A stretch of 35,272 bases of DNA, taken from positions 1 through 35,272 of the forward strand of contig CALWXL010000007.1 of assembly GCA_944385485.1 (NCBI GenBank). Direction: 5' to 3'. Origin of the DNA: an uncultured Oscillospiraceae bacterium (lineage in GTDB: Bacteria > Bacillota > Clostridia > Oscillospirales > Oscillospiraceae). Of the stretch, positions 10,324 through 16,120 are shown one piece after another. The notes beneath the pieces are model-generated. The model was not told where the DNA came from. It did no database searches and was given only the letters and a program-made list of their open reading frames with translations. Position 1 is the first letter of the stretch. Each line of letters starts with the position of its first letter. The position numbers and the translations under genes are program-made.

Positions 10324-10372
10324 AGAAAAAAACACCAAGCCCCCAGCTGTCCCAAATCGCAGCTGGGGGCTT
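10324..10372 (-). terminator. Strong terminator of the 10.3-10.7 kb candidate RNA
   Basis: A perfect 13-bp stem (10360-10372 with 10337-10349, AAGCCCCCAGCTG on the minus-strand 5' arm) has a 10-base loop. The minus strand then reads GGTG followed by seven T. On the plus strand there is no T-run, so the direction is clear. Confidence 0.82.
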
Positions 10373-10705
10373 ACTTCTGGCTAGAAATTTCCAATGGACA
10401 CTACCTACGCTTTCTTTGGATTTTTTGACTTTGGATTTCAGAGGGAAATGACCAACTCACCGTTTCTTCAAACACTCACACCTTGGTTTCCGCCTTCTCT
10501 GCCATTGGCATCCGGGGATACTCCTACGTGTCTTCTGCTTACTCAAGCCTGTTTGGAACCTTCTGAGTTTCACTTCTCACTGGGTAACCCAATCGTCGAA
10601 GTCTGGATGCGTGCGTCTTCTTCCTTCTTATATCTCATATCGCGATATGTTTTCTGAAGTAGACGATTCCGGTTAGTACATCGGACTCACCCTTCCTTTC
10701 TTCTT
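10324..10705 (-). ncRNA. Candidate ~380-nt structured RNA of unknown class
   Basis: A complete transcription unit without a credible protein. A consensus promoter starts it near 10705 and a strong hairpin with seven T ends it. Nested pairings are visible on the minus strand: 10662-10668 with 10591-10597 (AATCGTC/GACGATT), continued across a small internal loop by 10671-10675 with 10585-10589 (TAACC/GGTTA). Inside is the hairpin 10636-10649. A second domain is closed by 10555-10560 with 10485-10491 (GGTTCC/GGAAACC, one bulged A) and holds the hairpins 10537-10548 and 10500-10510. The pentamer GTGAG recurs at four places. I see no tmRNA 3' CCA or tag frame, no RNase P core motifs, no SRP GGAAGCAGCC loop and no 6S-type closing stem. 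Only tiny start-stop frames occur. The class is unknown. Confidence 0.6.
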
Positions 10706-10711
10706 GTCTGT

Positions 10712-10740
10712 ATTGTACTATGACTCTCCGATTTTGTCAA
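10712..10740 (-). promoter_or_regulatory. Consensus sigma-A promoter of the candidate RNA
   Basis: On the minus strand a perfect TTGACA (10735-10740), 17 bases, TACAAT (10712-10717). It is one of the two or three strongest promoters in the window and points into a region with no gene. Confidence 0.8.
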
Positions 10741-10776
10741 CAGTTTTTATGGAATTTTTCTAAGAATTTTGAATTG

Positions 10777-10805
10777 AAAACCGTGCGGCCCAAAAGGCCG
10801 CACGG
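10777..10805 (-). terminator. Hairpin terminator at the left end of the palindrome block
   Basis: A perfect 10-bp GC-rich stem (10796-10805 with 10781-10790, CCGTGCGGCC arm) with loop TTTTG on the minus strand, followed by TTTTCAATTC. It would stop minus-strand transcripts that pass through 10806-11062, and protects the ncRNA promoter from read-through. Confidence 0.72.
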
Positions 10806-11062
10806 CGCAGACTGTCAAAAACCTCATGCCTATGCAAGAAGGACAGATTGTCTTGCGTAGACAAAAAGCCCTCGGCATAGTTTTCCCATCCGCAGATGGG
10901 AAAATAAATTGAAATCCGTTTTTTTGAAATCCGTTTTTTTCGGGGACATGCGCATCGAAAAAAACACTTCTCAGTCCGCCAGTGTGGCCTTGGGTCGTCC
11001 TTTGACCCAAGGATGCATGCAGCGGGCTGCAACTCCTCGAAAAAATGCTTGCATTTTTGAGA
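10781..11062. repeat. Palindrome-dense intergenic block with tandem 15-mer
   Basis: About 280 bases downstream of rlmH contain seven structures in a row. They are stem 10781-10790/10796-10805; stem 10830-10838/10852-10860 (CTATGCAAG/CTTGCGTAG, one G-U); TTTTCCCATC/GATGGGAAAA at 10881-10904; two perfect tandem copies of GAAATCCGTTTTTTT (10911-10925, 10926-10940); stem 10934-10942/10956-10964; CCTTGGGTC/GACCCAAGG at 10988-11012; and the rlmH terminator near 11041-11060. Minus-strand reading frames of 87 and 90 codons cross the block but lack a ribosome site and follow the hairpins, so I treat them as spurious. The block could be a dispersed palindromic repeat or an mRNA-processing region; its copy number elsewhere is unknown. 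Confidence 0.6.
11033..11060 (-). terminator. Terminator of walJ-rlmH
   Basis: Immediately after the rlmH stop the minus strand reads CTCAAAAATGC, AA, GCATTTTTT, CGAG. This is an A/T-flanked hairpin with a T-run and a 2-base loop. Confidence 0.6.
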
Positions 11063-11064
11063 AA

Positions 11065-11547
11065 TTACTTATGGTATCCAGAGCCCTCCTGGATCTTGAA
11101 GGCCCGATAGATCTGCTCCAACAGCATCACCCGGGCCAGGTGATGCGGAAAGGTCATGGGGGACATGGACAGGCGCAGATGGGCCTTATCTTTCACGGTC
11201 TGGCTCATACCGAAGGAGCCGCCCACCAAGAAGGTAATGTCGGAGGCCCCCTCCACCATCCAGCGGTTCACCTGCTGGGCCAGCTGAGGGCTGTCCATGG
11301 TTTTCCCTTCGATACACATGGCCACTACCTTGCCCCCACGGGGCAATTTGGCTAAAATGGCAGTCCCTTCTTTCTCCAAAGCCCCCTGGATTTGAGCAGG
11401 CGTGGGACGGTCAGGCAGCCGCTCTTCCGGCAGTTCGGTGACGGTGAGGCGGCAGTAGCCGCTCAGACGCTTGACGTATTCCGCCGCCGCATCCAGATAG
11501 AACTTCTCCTTCATCTTGCCCACACAGATGATATGGACGCTTACCAT
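11065..11547 (-). CDS. rlmH: 23S rRNA (pseudouridine-1915 N3)-methyltransferase
   Basis: RlmH is a SPOUT-class methyltransferase that methylates pseudouridine 1915 in helix 69 of 23S rRNA on assembled ribosomes, using S-adenosylmethionine. The 160-residue protein has family length. It starts VSVHIICVGKMKEKFY and contains the conserved ITFLVGGSFGMS loop of the SAM-binding knot and the C-terminal LARVMLLEQIYRAFKIQEGSGYHK region. The ATG follows a GGAGG site and begins three bases after the walJ stop, so the two are one transcript. The walJ/rlmH neighbourhood is also seen in Bacillus, where both lie near the walRK locus; walRK is not present here. Confidence 0.96.
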   Translation of the reverse strand: MVSVHIICVGKMKEKFYLDAAAEYVKRLSGYCRLTVTELPEERLPDRPTPAQIQGALEKEGTAILAKLPRGGKVVAMCIEGKTMDSPQLAQQVNRWMVEGASDITFLVGGSFGMSQTVKDKAHLRLSMSPMTFPHHLARVMLLEQIYRAFKIQEGSGYHK

Positions 11548-11550
11548 GGC

Positions 11551-12327
11551 CTATACCTCCATCCAGTCTGACGCCTCACTGCGGGGCGCCACACACAACT
11601 CCACATGCTCCATCCCATCGGGGATGCACGCCTGGGCGGCGTTCCGGGCCGTGGCGGGCAGGTTATTCTCCTTGGACAGGTGGGCCAGCACCACCTGCCG
11701 GGTCCCCCGCTCCACCGCCCACCGGGTCAGCTTGGCCCCCACCTGGTTGGACAGGTGGCCCCGCTGGCCGGCAATGCGGCTTTTTAAGTACTCCGGGTAT
11801 GGCCCGGTGCGCAGCATCTCCGGGTCGTAGTTGAACTCGGCCACCAGGGTGCTGGCACCCTGCACCGCCTCCAGCACTGGCTGGGTCACCACCCCCAAGT
11901 CAGTACAGAACGTCAGTTTGCGCTCTCCCTGGGTCACCGTGTAGCCCACAGGGCTGGCGCAGTCGTGGCTGACGGGGAAGGTGCCCACCACCAAGTCCTG
12001 CAGAGCAAAGCGCTCTCCTGGATCAAAGACCCGGAAGCGAGGCTGCAAGTCTGGGTTTTTCCGACAGATCTCCACCGCGGTTCCCTCCGCTGTGTACAGC
12101 TCCACCCCCAACTGGCGGCACAACACCGGGATGCCGCTGATGTGGTCGCTGTGCTCGTGGGTGATGAGTACCGCGGACAGCTCCTTGGGCTCCAATCCCA
12201 ACGCCTTCAGCCCGGTGGTGATGCGTCGGGCTGACACCCCCGCATCAATGAGAATATGCGTGTTCCCGTCGGACACCACAGAGCAATTCCCCGAGGAGCC
12301 GCTGGCCACGGTGGCAAACTTCAACAC
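11551..12327 (-). CDS. walJ: MBL-fold hydrolase of the WalJ/YycJ (VicX) family
   Basis: A cytoplasmic metallo-beta-lactamase-fold enzyme. In B. subtilis the relative YycJ (WalJ) is linked to coordination of cell division with DNA replication and has been proposed to be an exonuclease. The 258-residue protein opens with FATVASGSSGNCSVV and carries the di-metal motif H57-E-H-S-D61-H62, then H120 (FPVSHD), D142 (FCTDLG) and H214 (LAHLSKENN). It starts with GTG after GGGAGGGAG. It lies 75 bases after murA, beyond a hairpin terminator, and is followed by rlmH with a 3-base gap. Substrate and precise role are unproved. Confidence 0.9.
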   Translation of the reverse strand: MLKFATVASGSSGNCSVVSDGNTHILIDAGVSARRITTGLKALGLEPKELSAVLITHEHSDHISGIPVLCRQLGVELYTAEGTAVEICRKNPDLQPRFRVFDPGERFALQDLVVGTFPVSHDCASPVGYTVTQGERKLTFCTDLGVVTQPVLEAVQGASTLVAEFNYDPEMLRTGPYPEYLKSRIAGQRGHLSNQVGAKLTRWAVERGTRQVVLAHLSKENNLPATARNAAQACIPDGMEHVELCVAPRSEASDWMEV

Positions 12328-12343
12328 GTTTCTCCCTCCCTAC

Positions 12344-12378
12344 ACAAAAAAGCGGCAGCCCCTGGACGGGACTGCCGC
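12344..12378 (-). terminator. Terminator of murA
   Basis: Arms 12372-12378 plus 12368-12370 pair with 12352-12361 (GCGGCAG and CCC, one bulge). The minus strand exits into TTTTTTG. It lies between murA and walJ, so walJ-rlmH needs read-through or its own promoter; I see no strong one. Confidence 0.72.
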
Positions 12379-12402
12379 AGTCCATACAAAGGATTTGATG
12401 AC

Positions 12403-13701
12403 TTAGCCCGCTGCGGTGACGCTCTGCCCCTCGGGGTCAGGCACGTCGATGACTTGGATCTGGGCTCCGATGCCGGTGAGCTTGGCCACGATATCCTCAT
12501 AGCCCCGCTCCACATGGCCAATGTTGCCCACCTCAGACACGCCCTGAGCAGCCAGAGCACCAATGACCAGGGCAGCGCCGGCCCGCAAATCGCAGGCCTC
12601 AATGGGGGCCGCCATCAGTTCCGGCACACCCTCAATGATGGCAATCTTTCCGTCCACCTGGATCTTAGCGCCCATGCGGCGGAACTCCTCGGTGTAACGG
12701 AAGCGGTTATCCCACACGCCCTCGGTGATGACACTGGTCCCCTCGGCCAGGCAGAGCACAGCGGCAATCTGGGGCTGCATGTCGGTGGGGAATCCAGGAT
12801 AAGGCATGGTCTTGATGTTGGTGCGGTGCAGAGGACCATTGCGGCGGACAATGAGGCTGTCTCCGTCCTCTTCCACGTCCACCCCCATCTCCACCAGCTT
12901 GGCGGTGATGCACTCCATGTGCTTGGGGATGATGTTGTTCACCCGCACCTCGCCGCCGGTGGCTGCCACGGCGGCCATGTAGGTTCCGGCCTCGATCTGG
13001 TCGGGAATGATGGAGTACTCGCCCCCATGGAGCTGATCCACTCCCCGCACCTTGATGACATCGGTGCCGGCTCCGGTGATCTGAGCTCCCATGGAGTTGA
13101 GGAAGTTGGCCAGATCCACAATGTGAGGCTCCTTGGCGGCGTTTTCAATCACCGTCATACCCTCAGCCAGAGTGGCGGCCAAAATCAGGTTCATGGTGGC
13201 GCCCACCGTCACCACATCCAGGTAAATTTGGGTGCCCTTCAGACGTCCGCCGGGCACTTTGGCACACATAAAGCCATTTTTCACTTCCACGTCGGCACCC
13301 AGAGCCCGCAGGCCCTTCAGATGCTGGTCAATGGGGCGTCCACCAAAGTCGCAGCCGCCGGGAAGAGGCACTTCTGCCGCGCCAAAGCGGCCCAAAAGAG
13401 CGCCCAGCAGGTAATAGCTGGCACGAATTTTCCGTCCGGACTCATAGGCCACGGGGCGGTTATGAATGGCAGTGGCGTCCACCTCCACCGTGGAACGATT
13501 GATGGTGCGCACATTGGCCCCCAGCTCCTGGAGGATGTTGAGCATCAGGGTCACGTCGCTGATCTGGGGCAAATTGCCGATGCGGCACACGCCATTGACC
13601 AAAAGAGCGGCGGGAATAATACCAACAGCGGCATTCTTGGCACCGCTGATCTCTACCTTACCATACAGCGGTCTGCCGCCGTGAATCAAATACTTTTTCA
13701 A
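12403..13701 (-). CDS. murA: UDP-N-acetylglucosamine 1-carboxyvinyltransferase
   Basis: MurA transfers enolpyruvate from PEP to UDP-GlcNAc, the first committed step of peptidoglycan synthesis and the fosfomycin target. The 432-residue protein has the substrate-binding K22-N23 (SGAKNAA) and the mobile-loop cysteine C117 in PLPGGCDFGGRP, so it should be fosfomycin-sensitive. The GAEYSIIPDQIEAGTY-like segment reads GGEYSIIPDQIEAGTYM. The start is a TTG at 13699-13701: GAGGTG lies six bases upstream and overlaps an in-frame GTG at 13710, which therefore cannot be the start. Clostridia often carry two paralogues (MurA and MurZ); which one this is cannot be told by eye. Confidence 0.96.
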   Translation of the reverse strand: MKKYLIHGGRPLYGKVEISGAKNAAVGIIPAALLVNGVCRIGNLPQISDVTLMLNILQELGANVRTINRSTVEVDATAIHNRPVAYESGRKIRASYYLLGALLGRFGAAEVPLPGGCDFGGRPIDQHLKGLRALGADVEVKNGFMCAKVPGGRLKGTQIYLDVVTVGATMNLILAATLAEGMTVIENAAKEPHIVDLANFLNSMGAQITGAGTDVIKVRGVDQLHGGEYSIIPDQIEAGTYMAAVAATGGEVRVNNIIPKHMECITAKLVEMGVDVEEDGDSLIVRRNGPLHRTNIKTMPYPGFPTDMQPQIAAVLCLAEGTSVITEGVWDNRFRYTEEFRRMGAKIQVDGKIAIIEGVPELMAAPIEACDLRAGAALVIGALAAQGVSEVGNIGHVERGYEDIVAKLTGIGAQIQVIDVPDPEGQSVTAAG

Positions 13702-13772
13702 ACAAGACACCTCGTAGCGTCCCCGGCCGGGCCGGGTTTGTAGTGGTTCCCCAAGGGGTTTCTATATGGAAG

Positions 13773-13828
13773 ATTTCCACGTTTGACGTGGAAATACGAT
13801 CTTATGATAATGCGCATAATGCGCATAT
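13773..13828. repeat. Inverted repeat and twin ATGCGCAT palindromes in the murA leader
   Basis: Between the murA promoter and its start lie a perfect 9-bp inverted repeat (13773-13781 with 13787-13795, ATTTCCACG/CGTGGAAAT, 5-base loop) and two palindromes ATGCGCAT separated by one base (about 13810-13826), abutting the -10 box. The twin palindromes are placed like an operator. No regulator is identified. This and the flanking promoters account for the 343-base gap between murA and htpG; 13858-13958 shows nothing else. Confidence 0.5.
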
Positions 13829-13857
13829 ATTATAGCATTGGCCCTATCCAAAGGCAA
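13829..13857 (-). promoter_or_regulatory. Sigma-A promoter for murA
   Basis: On the minus strand TTGCCT (13852-13857), 17 bases, perfect TATAAT (13829-13834). The leader to the TTG start is about 120 bases and carries inverted repeats. Confidence 0.65.
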
Positions 13858-13958
13858 CCAAAATTTTATGTGTGTTGGATTTTCTCCCCTTTGCCCATAG
13901 TCTCTCCATTCTGAGGGGTGGTATTCTACCAATCTTTGTGAATTTTTTGTGATACCTC

Positions 13959-13987
13959 TTGAAATCCTCCGCCTCAGGTATTATAGT
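13959..13987 (+). promoter_or_regulatory. Sigma-A promoter for htpG
   Basis: TTGAAA (13959-13964), 17 bases, TATAGT (13982-13987), ending five bases before the CIRCE element, so that repressor binding would overlap the transcription start. Confidence 0.75.
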
Positions 13988-13991
13988 ACAT

Positions 13992-14018
13992 TTAGCACTC
14001 GATAGATAAGAGTGCTAA
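13992..14018 (+). promoter_or_regulatory. CIRCE operator (HrcA-binding inverted repeat)
   Basis: TTAGCACTC (13992-14000), nine bases, GAGTGCTAA (14010-14018). Both arms match the CIRCE consensus exactly and the spacer is the canonical nine bases. CIRCE is bound by HrcA, which is kept active by GroEL, so htpG should be induced on heat shock as part of the class I regulon. Confidence 0.95.
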
Positions 14019-14044
14019 AACATGCAGTTCGAGGTGTGACATAT

Positions 14045-15955
14045 ATGGAGAAAAAACAATTTCAGGCCGAGTCCAAGCGGCTCATGGACCTGATGATCAA
14101 TTCCATCTATACCCATAAGGAAATTTTCCTGCGTGAGATCATTTCCAACGCCAGCGACGCCATGGACAAGCTGGCCTATCTGGCCCTTACGGATGACAGC
14201 ATCACTGTAAAGCCTTCTGACTTTACCATTACCGTCACCCCGGACAAGGAGGCCCGCACCCTCACCGTCACCGATAACGGCATCGGTATGACCCAGGAGG
14301 ATCTGGAGAACAACCTGGGCACCATCGCCCGCAGCGGCTCTCTCCAGTTCAAGCAGGAGATGGGCACGGACAACGCCGCCGACATCATCGGTCAGTTCGG
14401 CGTGGGCTTCTACTCCGCCTTCATGGTGGCCGATCAGGTCACCGTCATCACCCGCCGCTACGGTGCCGACCAGGCCTACCGCTGGGAGTCCTCCGGTGTG
14501 GATGGGTACACCATCACTCCCTGTGAGATGGAGGGCTGGGGCACTCAGGTCATTATGACCATCAAGAAGAACACCGAGGAAGAGGACTATGACGAGTATC
14601 TGGACACCAACCGCCTCCAGGCCCTCATCAAGAAGTACTCCGACTACATCCGCCACCCCATCCGTATGATGGTGGAGGACTACCGGATGAAGGAAAAGCC
14701 CGCCGACGCTGGCGAGGACTACAAGCCCGAGTGGGAGACGGTGGTGGAGGAGAAGACCATCAACTCCATGGTGCCTCTGTGGCAGCGCCCCCGCTCCAAG
14801 GTGGAGCAGGAGGAGTACGACCGCTTCTATCAGGAGAAGTTCATGGACTGGCAGCCCCCTCTGGCCACCATCACCACTTCCTCTGAGGGCACCGTCACCT
14901 ACAAGGCCCTGCTGTTCATCCCCGGCCAGACTCCCTTTGACTTCTACACCCGGGAGTATGAGAAGGGCCTGCAGCTGTATTCCTCCGGCGTGCTCATCAT
15001 GGACAAGTGTGCCGACCTGCTCCCCGACTACTTCCGCTTCGTCAAGGGCGTGGTGGATTCCCCCGACTTCTCCCTGAACATCTCCCGTGAGATGCTCCAG
15101 CACACCCGTCAGCTGAAGATCATTGCCACCGCCCTGGAGAAGAAGATCAAAAACGAACTGGCCAAGCTGCTCAAGGACGACCGAGAGACCTATGAGAAGT
15201 TCTGGGCCGCCTTTGGCCGCCAGCTGAAGTACAGCGTGGTGGATCAGTACGGAGCCAAAAAGGATCTGCTGCGGGACCTGCTCCTCTTCCCCTCCACCAC
15301 CCAGGACAAGCTCACCACCCTGGCCGAGTATGTGGAGCGGATGAAGGAAGGTCAGGACACCATCTACTATGTCTGCGCCGAGTCCACCGATCAGGCCGCT
15401 CACCTGCCCCAGGTGGAGCGTGTGGCCGACCGGGGCTACGAAATTCTCTGCCTGACCGAAGAGGTGGACGAGTTTGTCATGCAGGCTCTGGCCGAAGTGG
15501 ACGGCAAGAAGATCAAGTCTGTGGCCGCCCCTGACGCTCTGCCCGAGACCGACGAGGAGAAGGCCCAGCAGGAGAAGCAGGCCGAGGAGAGCAAGTCTGT
15601 GCTGGACTTTGTCAAGGAGACCCTGGGGGACAAGATCAAGGAGGCCCGCATCTCCAAGATCCTCAAGTCCGCTCCTGTGTGCATGACCGCCGACGGCCCC
15701 ATGACGCTGGAGATGGAGAAATACTTCTCCCGCATGGAGGGGGCTCAGGCTGGCATGATGAAGGCTGAGCGAGTGCTGGAGCTCAACCCCAACTCCGACG
15801 CGTTCGCCGCTCTGCGCTCTGCCCTGGACAGTGGCGACAAGGACAAGGCCGCCACCTACGTGCAGGTGCTGTATCACCAGGCTCTGCTCATTGCCGGTCT
15901 GCCCATGGAGGATGCCGCCGCCTACACCCAGCTGGTGTGCTCCCTGATGAAATAA
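14045..15955 (+). CDS. htpG: Molecular chaperone HtpG (Hsp90)
   Basis: This bacterial Hsp90 is an ATP-dependent dimeric chaperone. The 636-residue protein has the GHKL ATPase domain, with E31 and N35 in REIISNASDA, D77 in DNGIGM, and GQFGVGFYSAF at 116-126. The middle domain carries the conserved DSPDFSLNISREMLQ segment with its catalytic-loop arginine, and a C-terminal dimerisation domain follows. ATG 14045 is preceded by GAGGTGTG; an in-frame ATG-free extension upstream overlaps the CIRCE element and is rejected. It is monocistronic, between the CIRCE promoter and a terminator. In B. subtilis htpG is not under CIRCE, so the control seen here differs from that model. Confidence 0.97.
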   Translation: MEKKQFQAESKRLMDLMINSIYTHKEIFLREIISNASDAMDKLAYLALTDDSITVKPSDFTITVTPDKEARTLTVTDNGIGMTQEDLENNLGTIARSGSLQFKQEMGTDNAADIIGQFGVGFYSAFMVADQVTVITRRYGADQAYRWESSGVDGYTITPCEMEGWGTQVIMTIKKNTEEEDYDEYLDTNRLQALIKKYSDYIRHPIRMMVEDYRMKEKPADAGEDYKPEWETVVEEKTINSMVPLWQRPRSKVEQEEYDRFYQEKFMDWQPPLATITTSSEGTVTYKALLFIPGQTPFDFYTREYEKGLQLYSSGVLIMDKCADLLPDYFRFVKGVVDSPDFSLNISREMLQHTRQLKIIATALEKKIKNELAKLLKDDRETYEKFWAAFGRQLKYSVVDQYGAKKDLLRDLLLFPSTTQDKLTTLAEYVERMKEGQDTIYYVCAESTDQAAHLPQVERVADRGYEILCLTEEVDEFVMQALAEVDGKKIKSVAAPDALPETDEEKAQQEKQAEESKSVLDFVKETLGDKIKEARISKILKSAPVCMTADGPMTLEMEKYFSRMEGAQAGMMKAERVLELNPNSDAFAALRSALDSGDKDKAATYVQVLYHQALLIAGLPMEDAAAYTQLVCSLMK

Positions 15956-15969
15956 ACAACCGATTTCAC

Positions 15970-16003
15970 AAGCCGCCGTTGTCCTGTTGGGTAACGGCGG
16001 CTT
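15970..16003 (+). terminator. Hairpin after htpG
   Basis: A perfect 11-bp stem (15970-15980 with 15993-16003, AAGCCGCCGTT arm) with a 12-base loop lies 15 bases after the stop. The T-run after it is poor (CTTCTGATT), so efficiency is uncertain. Confidence 0.65.
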
Positions 16004-16120
16004 CTGATTACATTTGTCATCAACCTGTTACTCATTTGTTTTTGTTCTGTAACGACTTCTCTATGCCCCCCATGGTACCCTCTAGGTGAAGAGATCCACC
16101 CGTGTGAAAGGAGGTCCACC

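Noticed and set aside
10394..10657. 87-codon plus-strand frame within the candidate RNA region
   Set aside because: It has Phe/Leu/Pro-rich translation, no ribosome site, and opposes a strong minus-strand promoter and terminator; better explained as the complement of a structured RNA.
10324..10705. Candidate RNA as tmRNA, RNase P RNA, SRP RNA or 6S RNA
   Set aside because: No CCA end or tag-peptide frame, no conserved RNase P core boxes, no SRP GGAAGCAGCC loop, and no pairing of the 5' and 3' ends as in 6S RNA were seen.
10747..11032. 87- and 90-codon minus-strand frames crossing the palindrome block
   Set aside because: The translations follow hairpin arms and homopolymer runs, no ribosome site exists, and two overlapping frames are equally open. 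Likely repeat sequence, not genes.
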